IMG/VR virus record: IMGVR_UViG_3300046003_007377
Coordinates: 1-26,758 of that record
Reading direction: 5' to 3' (one strand)
DNA length: 26,758 bases
DNA from: a virus
The notes below the pieces were generated by a model. That model was not told the DNA's origin. It did not search any database and saw only the letters and a program-made list of their open reading frames with translations. Of the stretch, positions 19,229 to 26,758 are shown piece after piece. Each line of letters begins with the position of its first letter. The first letter of the stretch is position 1. Position numbers and translations under genes: made by a program.

Positions 19229-20302
19229 ATGGCGGTTGATTCAAATACTTTTAAAAAGATAGGTGAAGTATTAGATTCTATCTCTTTAAAATACAATTTT
19301 CAAGTAGCAAGAACAAGTCCTGCAGGAAAGCCAGCATCTGATAAACGTGGTGGCCGTGAATATAGAATGCAACTTATCAATTCTAATAATGATACATCAG
19401 AATCATATAAAAAATATTTAATGAATTTAATATCTGTCTCAATAGAAGATGTTAAAAATATAAAATTTAATGAATTATCATCTAATAGTTCTAAGTATTC
19501 ATCAGTATCTTTTGATTTTGATGGGACTAGTTTTGATGTTATCATTTCAAAAGGTTCAAATAAAGGTGAAAATTTTGAAAAGAAAGTTGTATCAGATCTA
19601 CAAGGTGTTTTTCAAAATAAAGGTTTGGGTTCTGATTATAAAACTTTGGTAAAACAACTCACAACCGCAAATCCAAAATTTGCTAAAAATGAAATTATTG
19701 ATGTTAAACAAAGAACAGGATCAACTAAAAAAGAAGGCGTACCAATTGAAAATCTTGGTGAAATAATCGGAGATATTGTTTTGACCGATTCAATTGGTGA
19801 AAAATGGTATATTTCACTTAAAGATGTGAACGGTGATACATTCAGTTCATATTCTGGTGCCGCTAGTTTGATGGATAATAATGGTAATTTAGCACCTAAA
19901 TCTGCTGGTGCTGAGTTTCTTAATGCATTCGGTGCTAATTTAAATTTAATTCAAGAAGGTTATGATCTTAGAGCCAAAAAGAAAATTGTTAGAAAATCAA
20001 TACCTATAGCTAAAATAAATTCATCAAAGATAAAAGCTATATTTGAACGTGCATGGGGTATGAATTATTTCTATGTAAGAAAAACATCTGGTGGTTGGAA
20101 AATATTTTGGTTGGATAGAAAAAAACTAGATAATCTTACTTCCAATATTAAAGTAACGGATATTAAATATCCTACTGCTTCATCCAAACAGATAACTATT
20201 ATGTGTTCAAATAATTATGCAGAATACTTAATAGAAATAAGAAATAGTAAGGGTGGGGAATATCCAAATGACACTAAATTTAAAATAAAAGCATTAAAAT
20301 AA
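19229..20302 (+). CDS. Hypothetical protein, 357 aa, possible PD-(D/E)XK nuclease fold
   Basis: A Ser/Asn/Lys-rich protein. Its centre holds a sequence pattern reminiscent of PD-(D/E)XK nucleases: a helix with GENFEKKV (113-120), then GDIVLTD (181-187) and the strand WYISLKD (193-199), which could give Glu, Asp and a Ser-x-Lys triad. The N-terminal part shows ARTSPAGKPASDKRGG, perhaps a flexible basic region. The frame opens at 19103, but that start lies before the terminator, so 19229 is used. It lies 31 bp downstream of a late promoter. A structural or packaging role is an alternative. Confidence 0.7.
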   Translation: MAVDSNTFKKIGEVLDSISLKYNFQVARTSPAGKPASDKRGGREYRMQLINSNNDTSESYKKYLMNLISVSIEDVKNIKFNELSSNSSKYSSVSFDFDGTSFDVIISKGSNKGENFEKKVVSDLQGVFQNKGLGSDYKTLVKQLTTANPKFAKNEIIDVKQRTGSTKKEGVPIENLGEIIGDIVLTDSIGEKWYISLKDVNGDTFSSYSGAASLMDNNGNLAPKSAGAEFLNAFGANLNLIQEGYDLRAKKKIVRKSIPIAKINSSKIKAIFERAWGMNYFYVRKTSGGWKIFWLDRKKLDNLTSNIKVTDIKYPTASSKQITIMCSNNYAEYLIEIRNSKGGEYPNDTKFKIKALK

Positions 20303-20314
20303 GAAAGCATAGCT

Positions 20315-22366
20315 ATGATTCAATTTTCAAACTTTCTAATAGAATCACTAGACGTTGATAAGCTCAAACACTTAGAGCATGCTGAGGATCATATCATTCA
20401 TGGTGGTGAAGAAGGATTAGTACATGCTGCTGATAATCTTGATGATCTTCATAATTTTCTTACTGGTGGTAAGTCTAAATCAAAAGTAACCACAAAATAC
20501 GATGGCAGCCCATCCGTAGCATTTGGGATTAATCCAGAGAACGGAAAGTTTTTTGTTGGTTCAAAATCTGTATTCAATGTGAATCCAAAGATTAACTATA
20601 CAGAAGCAGATATTGACAAGAATCATGGGCATGCGCCAGGGCTTGCCCAGAAACTTAAAATAGCACTAAAACACTTACCTAAGATTATGCCTACTGATAC
20701 TAAAGGGAATCCTACTGGTGTATATCAGGGTGATTTCCTTTATGATAAAAATGATCTTGAAGATGAGGATGGTAAGTATAAGTTTGCACCAAATACAATT
20801 ACGTATTCTGCGCCAAAAGATTCAGGTATGGGCAGAAAAATGAATGCATCAGAAATGGGCTTTGTTGTTCATACCAAATACAATGGTAAAAATCTGACTG
20901 ATATGAAAGCTGGATTTGATGTGGATCATTCTAAATTTAAACAAGATCCAGATGTAAATTTAGTCAATCCAGAAATTAATGATACTTCTAAATCGGTCTA
21001 TTCACCTATTCAGCAAAGTATATACAAAAAACATATTGAAGCCGCCACTGAAAATTTTAGAAATACATCTTCCGATACTTTAAAGAACTTAGGTAAGCAT
21101 GATGCTTATATTAAACCTTATATAAATCAAACTGTTCGAGATGGAACCACTCCATCAGTAGATGATTATAAGTCATCACTTGAAAGTAAAAGGGATAAAG
21201 AAGTTGCAAAAGTCAAAACCGAAGCTGCAAAGCAAAAGAAGGCTTCTGTTTATGATGAGCTTATTAATGACCTTAATAGCAACAAGCAAGACTACTCCCG
21301 AGCGTTTGCGATACATCATCATTTACAGAAAGCTAAGGATACTTTGGTTTCAGCTTTAGGTAATCCTACGGAATTTGAGCACACAGTTGGTGGTAAAAAA
21401 GTAAAACCAGAAGGGTTTGTTTCAATCCGTAATGGTAGACCTACAAAACTAGTTGATAGAGCAGAATTTAGTCGCTTGAATTTTGCTAATAATAGAGGTC
21501 GTGGTGAAGATACACCAGCAGAACCGGATGCTGTAAAGCCAAACGAAAGGGATACTAAGAACCCACATGTATTGGCATTTGGTAGAATGAATCCACCAAC
21601 AATAGGTCACGGTGCTTTAGTTGATAAGGTGAAAGAATTGGCTTCTGCTAATAAAGCAAAGCACACTGTAGTATTATCGCACTCACAAGATCCGGAAAAG
21701 AATCCACTATCAGCTGAACAAAAGATAAAGCACGCCAAAAGATTCTTTCCAAATACCAATATTGAAGCAGCATCTGATGAAGCACCAACATTTATCCATC
21801 ATGCAAAAAAGCTTCATAAGCAAGGTGTAGACCATCTCATTATGGTGGGTGGATCTGATAGAGTTGATGAATATAAAAAGATTCTGGATAAGTATAATGG
21901 ACCAGGCAAAGACTTCAACTTCAAAAGAATAGACGTGGTTTCCGCTGGTGAAAGAGATCCTGATGCCGAAGGTGTATCTGGTATGTCGGCATCAAAAATG
22001 CGTGGTCATGCTATGGGTAGAAATTTCTCTGAGTTCAAAAAGGGAATACCTAGTCATGTGCACCCAGAACATGCTAAGGAACTTTATGATGAAGTTCGTA
22101 AAGCAATGCATATTGAAATTGGACCTCAAACTTCTGGTATTTCTCTTGCTAGATATGCCAAGAGAAATGATGAAATTGGACACAGAGCTAAGGTGGAACA
22201 GAAGCGAAGAGAAGAAACCAAGACTGCTACAAAAGTAAAAAATATCAATAAAGCTCCAAAAATTATAAAAGCAAAAGATATTAAAGAAGAAGTTACTGCT
22301 GATTCATCCAATGACAATTTAAAAAAGTTTGTTAAGCTTTGGCACGGAAGCTTGCATAGAAAATAA
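20315..22366 (+). CDS. DUF6267-type ligase-like / cytidylyltransferase-like fusion with possible capsid-targeting peptide
   Basis: The 683-residue protein has two enzyme-like parts. The N-terminal part (about 15-300, DUF6267-like) has TTKYDGSPSVAFG (59-71), where Lys61 is placed as in the KxDG nucleotidyl-lysine motif of ligases, then FVGSKSVFN and GFVVHTKYNG (182-191). The C-terminal part has FGRMNPPTIGH (422-432) and SASKMR (about 559-564), the HxGH-like and ISSTxxR-like signatures of adenylyl/cytidylyltransferases. The first ten residues, MIQFSNFLIE followed by Ser, match the T4 capsid-targeting pattern M-x2-aromatic-x2-F-(I/L)-x-E. Chemistry and substrate are unknown. It is part of the late operon. 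Confidence 0.8.
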   Translation: MIQFSNFLIESLDVDKLKHLEHAEDHIIHGGEEGLVHAADNLDDLHNFLTGGKSKSKVTTKYDGSPSVAFGINPENGKFFVGSKSVFNVNPKINYTEADIDKNHGHAPGLAQKLKIALKHLPKIMPTDTKGNPTGVYQGDFLYDKNDLEDEDGKYKFAPNTITYSAPKDSGMGRKMNASEMGFVVHTKYNGKNLTDMKAGFDVDHSKFKQDPDVNLVNPEINDTSKSVYSPIQQSIYKKHIEAATENFRNTSSDTLKNLGKHDAYIKPYINQTVRDGTTPSVDDYKSSLESKRDKEVAKVKTEAAKQKKASVYDELINDLNSNKQDYSRAFAIHHHLQKAKDTLVSALGNPTEFEHTVGGKKVKPEGFVSIRNGRPTKLVDRAEFSRLNFANNRGRGEDTPAEPDAVKPNERDTKNPHVLAFGRMNPPTIGHGALVDKVKELASANKAKHTVVLSHSQDPEKNPLSAEQKIKHAKRFFPNTNIEAASDEAPTFIHHAKKLHKQGVDHLIMVGGSDRVDEYKKILDKYNGPGKDFNFKRIDVVSAGERDPDAEGVSGMSASKMRGHAMGRNFSEFKKGIPSHVHPEHAKELYDEVRKAMHIEIGPQTSGISLARYAKRNDEIGHRAKVEQKRREETKTATKVKNINKAPKIIKAKDIKEEVTADSSNDNLKKFVKLWHGSLHRK

Positions 22367-22384
22367 AGTAAGGAATTAAATTAA

Positions 22385-23698
22385 ATGGCACAGTTTCGTA
22401 AAGATAGACACGAATATCTTGCTGATGGTAAAACTATCTTTGAAGTAGTAATGCTTGCCGATCAGTACGGTAGTCTAGTCGGTCCCGCAAATCCTTCTGG
22501 TACTGCGGTTGATGCTTTTGGTAGAGCAAGAATGTCGCTACCCTTGACATTGTTTGATTCCTCCCATCGTTATAAAGATAATGGTCTTTGGTCCACTTCT
22601 AATACAGCAGGTTCAACATATGCACATAATGCAAATGCCGGTTTAATTGAACTAAATTTACCCACTACAACAAATGCCGAGATTGTGCGTGAAACAACAA
22701 AGGTGTTTTCTTATCAACCTGGTAAGTCTTTGCAGATAATGAGTACATTTGTATTCAATGCAGCTAAAGCAAATCTCCGCCAGCGTGTTGGTTATTTTGG
22801 CGCACAAAATGGCATTTACGTTGAACTTGATGGAACAACTCTTAATTTTGTTGAAAGATCATATATTAGTGGTGCAGTAAATGAAACACGTGTTGCTCAA
22901 GCTGATTGGAATATAGATACTCTTCTAGGTTCCGTTGACTCAAGCCCTTCTCAGATTACTCTTGACATTTCAAAAGCACAAATTCTATTCATTGATATTG
23001 AATGGTTAGGTTTAGGGACCGTTAGATGTGGATTTGTAATTGATGGTAAAATGGTTCACTGTCATTCATTTCATCACGCAAATAAAGTTACGTCAACATA
23101 TATGACAACAGCATCACTTCCGTTGCGTTATGAGATTAAAAATACCGGAACAACAGCATCTTCAAGCACTATGAAGCAAGTGTGTTCAACCGTTATTAGT
23201 GAAGGTGGTTATGAACTCCGTGGTGAACAGTGGGCGGTTGGGACTCCAGTTCAAACACCTAAAGCATTAACAACAGCTGGTACTTATTATCCTGTTGTTT
23301 CTATTCGGTTGAAATCTGATCGTCTTGAAGCAATTGCTATTTTGACGGCACTTTCTATTCTGGGTATCAATTCCAATCCATGTTCCGTTGCTTGGAGAGT
23401 TTATAGAGGAGCAACATTAACTTCACCATCTTGGAGCCCAGGTAGTTCTGATAGTTCCGTTGAATATGATATGACAGCAACAGGTTTAAGTGGTGGGACT
23501 GTATTAGCACAAGGATATATTGGCATCACAAACCAAGCATCGCAGACAATTGACGTTCTAAAAGAAGCATTATTTAAGTTTCAATTGCAACGAAATGGTT
23601 TAACAGGTGTTCCAGAACCAATTACAATTGCTATGGCAGCATCAGTTAATAATGTCAATGCACTTGCTTCTATGGACTGGGAAGAAATTACGAGATAA
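22385..23698 (+). CDS. Virion structural protein
   Basis: The 437-residue protein starts MAQFRKDRHEYLADG and carries the pattern DAFGRARMSLPLTLFDSSHR near residues 43-62, found in virion structural proteins of T4-superfamily phages from aquatic bacteria. The rest is beta-rich with many Thr, Ser and Gly, like capsid-decoration or fibre proteins, and has no enzyme motif or membrane span. Its exact place in the particle cannot be told. AAGGA lies 10 nt before the ATG. It ends the late operon, directly before the next late promoter. Confidence 0.8.
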   Translation: MAQFRKDRHEYLADGKTIFEVVMLADQYGSLVGPANPSGTAVDAFGRARMSLPLTLFDSSHRYKDNGLWSTSNTAGSTYAHNANAGLIELNLPTTTNAEIVRETTKVFSYQPGKSLQIMSTFVFNAAKANLRQRVGYFGAQNGIYVELDGTTLNFVERSYISGAVNETRVAQADWNIDTLLGSVDSSPSQITLDISKAQILFIDIEWLGLGTVRCGFVIDGKMVHCHSFHHANKVTSTYMTTASLPLRYEIKNTGTTASSSTMKQVCSTVISEGGYELRGEQWAVGTPVQTPKALTTAGTYYPVVSIRLKSDRLEAIAILTALSILGINSNPCSVAWRVYRGATLTSPSWSPGSSDSSVEYDMTATGLSGGTVLAQGYIGITNQASQTIDVLKEALFKFQLQRNGLTGVPEPITIAMAASVNNVNALASMDWEEITR

Positions 23699-23705
23699 CT
23701 TTTTT

Positions 23706-23713
23706 TATAAATA
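23706..23713 (+). promoter_or_regulatory. T4-type late promoter of the 23734-26737 genes
   Basis: The exact octamer TATAAATA follows a T-run just after the structural gene and lies 21 bp before the ATG at 23734. It should start a second late operon of five genes. Confidence 0.75.
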
Positions 23714-23733
23714 TAAAAAAATTGGAGATTTCT

Positions 23734-24324
23734 ATGTTAGACGAAAAAAGAGGACTCTGGGATAATATCCATGCCAAGAGAAAAAGAATAGCGTCTGGTT
23801 CTGGTGAACGCATGCGTAAGCCAGGTGAAAAGGGTGCACCTACTGCTGCTGATCTTAAAGCTTCACAAGTGAAAGAAGATGCAGAAAAGCATTCTAATGA
23901 CCCAAGAAAACCAGCATCTAGATTTGATGCTTCTAATGAATTGGTAAAGACCTATAAAGACGAAACACCAGGTCAATCTAAGAATCCTTCCAAGACTCTT
24001 CGTATTCTCAAAAAGGTTGTTGAAGAAGCTCTTTATGAATGCAATGGAAATTGCACATGTGGTAAACATCAACCACCTGTTACTGAAGCTGAATATCAAG
24101 GTCGCTCGGTTCCTATTGGTAAGCCTATGAAGGGTGACGTCAAGAAATCCAAAGTTTATGTGAAGAATGAAAAGGGAAATACCATTAAGGTCAATTTTGG
24201 TGATCCTAATATGACAATTAAAAAGAATATTCCAGCTCGTAGAAAAAGTTTTAGAGCACGTCACAACTGTGATAATCCAGGACCTCGCACAAAAGCAAGA
24301 TATTGGAGCTGCAGAGCATGGTAA
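23734..24324 (+). CDS. DUF5872-like conserved phage protein, 196 aa
   Basis: The N-terminus (MLDEKRGLWDNIHAKRKRI, then GSGERMRKPGEKGAPT) resembles the DUF5872 type in phages, and the C-terminus (FRARHNCDNPGPRTKARYW) is a second conserved block of marine T4-like phages. Between them lies a Cys cluster (CNGNCTCGKH) that may bind metal. The protein is very basic. The function is unknown, and the late operon suggests a head-associated role. TTG at 23722 is rejected because it lies in the GGAG ribosome-binding site of the ATG at 23734. The next ORF starts 7 nt before its end. Confidence 0.75.
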   Translation: MLDEKRGLWDNIHAKRKRIASGSGERMRKPGEKGAPTAADLKASQVKEDAEKHSNDPRKPASRFDASNELVKTYKDETPGQSKNPSKTLRILKKVVEEALYECNGNCTCGKHQPPVTEAEYQGRSVPIGKPMKGDVKKSKVYVKNEKGNTIKVNFGDPNMTIKKNIPARRKSFRARHNCDNPGPRTKARYWSCRAW

Positions 24325-24425
24325 AGTTTAAAGTGGTAGATCCGGTGAAAAAAATGGTTCGTAAAATATTAAATTATCTCAAGTGCACATTTATATGCCG
24401 CCAGAGATGCTTAAAAGGTAAATAA
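24318..24425 (+). CDS. Cationic Cys-containing 35-residue peptide
   Basis: A short ORF overlapping the end of the DUF5872-like gene, with GGAG (24305-24308) 9 nt upstream. The product is amphipathic and strongly basic with three Cys (KKMVRKILNYLKCTFICRQR), reminiscent of membrane-active or nucleic-acid-binding peptides. It ends one base before the Dps ATG. It could be a real gene or a chance ORF. Evidence is the ribosome-binding site, the tight packing and the composition. Confidence 0.45.
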   Translation: MVKFKVVDPVKKMVRKILNYLKCTFICRQRCLKGK

Positions 24426-24426
24426 T

Positions 24427-24864
24427 ATGACGGAATTAGTTGATCAGATGAAAGTTGTGCTAGCTAGCACATTTGCTTTATATCTAAAGACTCATAACTT
24501 TCATTGGAATGTAGAAGGATCTAACTTTGTTCAGTATCACACATATTTTGGCGACTTGTATGGTGAACTCTGGGGTGCAGTTGATACTATAGCTGAACAT
24601 ATCAGAATACTTGGTGTTTATGCACCAGGAAGTTTATTAAGATTCTCACAATTATCAGTTATTGATGATCAAATTAATATTCCAACATCATTAAATATGA
24701 TTAAAGAACTTGAAGCTGATAACAGTAAGCTTAAAAATGAAATAGTAAAAGCTTATTTACTAGCAGAAAAAGCTAATGAAGCCGGTCTTTCCAATTTTCT
24801 ACAGGATAGAATAGACATTCATGCTAAGCACGGATGGTTCCTAAAGTCAATGGGTAAGTCATGA
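24427..24864 (+). CDS. Dps-like ferritin
   Basis: The 145-residue protein matches the Dps family: HNFHWNVEGSNFVQYH (residues 23-38) with the ferroxidase His26 and His38, and VDTIAEHI (52-59) with Asp53 and Glu57. Dps proteins form 12-subunit cages that oxidise iron and protect DNA. The protein is a little shorter than typical Dps and lacks a Lys-rich N-terminal tail, so direct DNA binding is not obvious. It sits in a late operon with prohead-type genes. Inclusion in the virion or protection of packaged DNA is an inference. Confidence 0.85.
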   Translation: MTELVDQMKVVLASTFALYLKTHNFHWNVEGSNFVQYHTYFGDLYGELWGAVDTIAEHIRILGVYAPGSLLRFSQLSVIDDQINIPTSLNMIKELEADNSKLKNEIVKAYLLAEKANEAGLSNFLQDRIDIHAKHGWFLKSMGKS

Positions 24865-25577
24865 AAGAAGCAGCCATAATTTCTCAGGGTAGAATTATAG
24901 GTGCTAGAGATGGCGCTTTTCGTCAATCCTCAAAATCTTCTGGTAGAGGAAGACATGATCATGGACTAGATGTTGGAGCAAGACGTAATACTGCTCATGA
25001 AAAAGCATCAAAGGAACAAGATGCGGAACGTAAAGCAGAAAAAGAAAAAGAAATAGCTAAACGTAAAAAAGAATCTGAAAAGAGAATCAATCAAATGGAA
25101 GAAACTGAATCATCTGGTACCAAAATAAGAACCAAGATCAAAAATGTTAGTCGCCCAGATGATGTAGTTCCAACTTCAGGTAAGTCAAAGCTATCAAAGA
25201 CCGCTGAAATTATCAGAAAAATAGTTGAGGAACGTATACTATTTGAGTCTGAGCATTTAAAGTCTTATAAAAAAGTATCATCATCTGAAAATTATACTAC
25301 ATTTAAACACCCCGATGGTGATACTTTAAGTATTAAGAACAGTGGTTTTTTTCATGCCATTCATAAGGATTCAAATGGCAAAACCCACGCTTTTCATGAT
25401 CAAATGAGTTTATCATCTCATTTAAATAAATCTCATGGTGATAAACCAGTAGTTAAAGCTAAAGGTAAGTTATTGGATAAGCCAAAACTTAGAAGAATAT
25501 CGGATTATAAACCAGTAGAAAAACCACCCATCAAACATGGTTGGGTATCAACATTTCAGAAACAGGAGAAAACTTAA
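24861..25577 (+). CDS. Hypothetical charged protein, 238 aa
   Basis: A Lys/Glu/Ser-rich protein. Residues about 48-75 form a strongly charged coiled coil (EQDAERKAEKEKEIAKRKKE), and the middle contains KTAEIIRKIVEERILFE, a helix similar to KTLRILKKVVEEALYE in the DUF5872-like protein. A folded segment (YTTFKHPDGDTLSIKNSGFF) follows. Its ATG overlaps the Dps stop (ATGA), and its own stop overlaps the next ATG. No family is recognised. The position suggests a head-core or packaged protein, which is inference. Confidence 0.75.
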   Translation: MKEAAIISQGRIIGARDGAFRQSSKSSGRGRHDHGLDVGARRNTAHEKASKEQDAERKAEKEKEIAKRKKESEKRINQMEETESSGTKIRTKIKNVSRPDDVVPTSGKSKLSKTAEIIRKIVEERILFESEHLKSYKKVSSSENYTTFKHPDGDTLSIKNSGFFHAIHKDSNGKTHAFHDQMSLSSHLNKSHGDKPVVKAKGKLLDKPKLRRISDYKPVEKPPIKHGWVSTFQKQEKT

Positions 25578-26737
25578 TGTTCAGCGATAAGCGATTTGGA
25601 CTTTCAAGCAGCTTAATTGCTGCATCACGTGGTATCTTAGGTGAAGAAAAAGAAGATAAAGATAAAATCGACCCTAAAATGATGAAGGGTGGAAAAACTA
25701 AAGTAGAACTAGAACCAAAAACTGATGATGATACTAGAGACTATGATGACAAAAAGAAGTCTATGAAAGAAGGTAAAGAGCATACCGTTCCAAAGACTGA
25801 TAAAGAAAAGAAGCTTGCCGCTCTTGCTTCACCAAAGGATAAGATCACTCATAAAGATGTGATGGTTGGTCGTGGTGTTATTGCTAAGGAAGAAGTTGAT
25901 CTAGAGTCTCTGACTGAAGAAGATCTTGAAGAAGCATTAAAGAAGTCACAACCTGCAGGTGAATGGATTAAAGACTTTGTTAAGTCTGATAATCCAAAGT
26001 TTGCTGGCAAGTCAAAGAAGAAGCGTATGCAAATGGCTCTCGGTGCATACTATGCTAAGCAACGCAATGAAGAAGTTGAACTATCTGATGAAGAACTTGC
26101 ACGTCTAGATGCTATTGCTCAATCTCTAGATGAAGCAAAGCCAACTATTGTTTCAGCTCCTATCCGTGGTGCTAATCAAGATCAGTCTGGTGAAAACACC
26201 AAGAGCACATCTACTGATTATACCATTTCCGATTCAAAGAAGATGAAGAAAGAAGAACTTGAACTAGATGAAGATAAAATATATTTTAAACACACATCTG
26301 GCGTAAAAGGTGAAATTGAAAAATTAGGTAGAAATTATGTTACCAAAATAAAAGGCGCTATTCCTGGATATGGTCATATTTCACAAAAACATCATAATAC
26401 TAGAATTGATGCTGAAAACCATATGAAAAAAATTGGTTTTCATAAAGAAGAACTTGAACTAGATGAAGCAAAGCGTGGGCGCCCAAAGAAGAACCCAACA
26501 CCAGATGATGAACAAGAAGAACATGAACATGTTATTATGCAGCTTCGTAAAGTTGTCTCAACTCATGGTGCTTTATCAGTCAAGCATCTTGATGGTAAAT
26601 CCACAAAGATTACACCACAACTTGCTCAGCATGCTTTGAATAAACACTCCGCCATGAAGACTGCCGCTGAAAAACAAGACTTCGAATCCAAGATGCACAA
26701 GAGTCATGATTCTATGAAAAGTGCTCTTGGTCAATAA
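25577..26737 (+). CDS. Prohead core/scaffold-like protein, 386 aa
   Basis: A highly charged, Lys/Glu-rich protein with a conserved opening (MFSDKRFGLSSSLIAASRGI), the segment KFAGKSKKKRMQMALGAYY (AK-x-R type) common in T4-superfamily prohead proteins, an AT-hook-like KRGRPKK, and repeated EELELDE stretches. Three LDE sites (LDE-AKPT, LDE-DKIY, LDE-AKRG) fit the L-x-E pattern cut by T4-type prohead proteases. There is no enzyme motif. The start at 25577 (TAATG overlap, GGAG upstream) is preferred to the frame's earlier Met at 25541. The window ends soon after its stop. Confidence 0.7.
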   Translation: MFSDKRFGLSSSLIAASRGILGEEKEDKDKIDPKMMKGGKTKVELEPKTDDDTRDYDDKKKSMKEGKEHTVPKTDKEKKLAALASPKDKITHKDVMVGRGVIAKEEVDLESLTEEDLEEALKKSQPAGEWIKDFVKSDNPKFAGKSKKKRMQMALGAYYAKQRNEEVELSDEELARLDAIAQSLDEAKPTIVSAPIRGANQDQSGENTKSTSTDYTISDSKKMKKEELELDEDKIYFKHTSGVKGEIEKLGRNYVTKIKGAIPGYGHISQKHHNTRIDAENHMKKIGFHKEELELDEAKRGRPKKNPTPDDEQEEHEHVIMQLRKVVSTHGALSVKHLDGKSTKITPQLAQHALNKHSAMKTAAEKQDFESKMHKSHDSMKSALGQ

Positions 26738-26758
26738 TAAATAAAAGAAACTTTTTCT

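Noticed and set aside
26733-26745. AATAAATA at the end of the window as a late promoter
   Set aside because: It lacks the leading T of the octamer and the downstream gene is not in the window.

Overview
The window is a piece of a large tailed-phage genome of the T4 superfamily (myovirus type), AT-rich apart from one patch. The evidence is a T4-type replication core (family B DNA polymerase, UvsX recombinase, gp41-type DnaB helicase) followed by virion and prohead-type genes, T4 late-promoter octamers (TATAAATA), a tRNA gene, many tightly overlapping small genes and no integrase. The host cannot be named from the sequence.

Layout. 1-1602: a 5'-truncated DUF2828/Ro60-like vWA protein and a small ORF. 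1607-1681: tRNA-Trp(CCA). 1692-4151: a two-gene NAD+ salvage operon, NMN adenylyltransferase-Nudix plus nicotinamide phosphoribosyltransferase, under a consensus promoter with a palindrome in its spacer and closed by a bidirectional terminator. 4187-7478: leftward accessory genes, including a SWIM zinc-finger protein, a 25-residue membrane peptide, a GSSx-repeat protein, an AT-hook protein, a SprT-like metalloprotease and a series of promoter-gene cassettes. 7534-7902: a non-coding, repeat-rich divergence point that looks like an iteron region or candidate origin. 7903-10972: rightward small accessory genes, including a lipoprotein gene with a perfect 34-bp palindrome and a metallophosphoesterase. 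10969-11633: a leftward spanin pair. 11656-13386: Hsp20, a DUF1127 protein and a GH19 endolysin. 13438-18943: the replication and recombination core. 18943-26737: late-promoter operons with a possible nuclease, a ligase-like/nucleotidyltransferase fusion, virion and prohead-type proteins and a Dps-like ferritin.

How the genes work together. The NAD+ operon can make NAD+ from nicotinamide in two steps, and its Nudix domain could recycle ADP-ribose, which would counter host NAD+-depleting defences. Polymerase, UvsX and helicase drive replication and recombination. Endolysin and spanins serve lysis. The last 7.5 kb looks like late, head-associated genes, and one enzyme there starts with a peptide resembling the T4 capsid-targeting sequence. 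Host-like sigma70 promoters serve the accessory and replication genes, and TATAAATA motifs serve the late region, often directly after a terminator.
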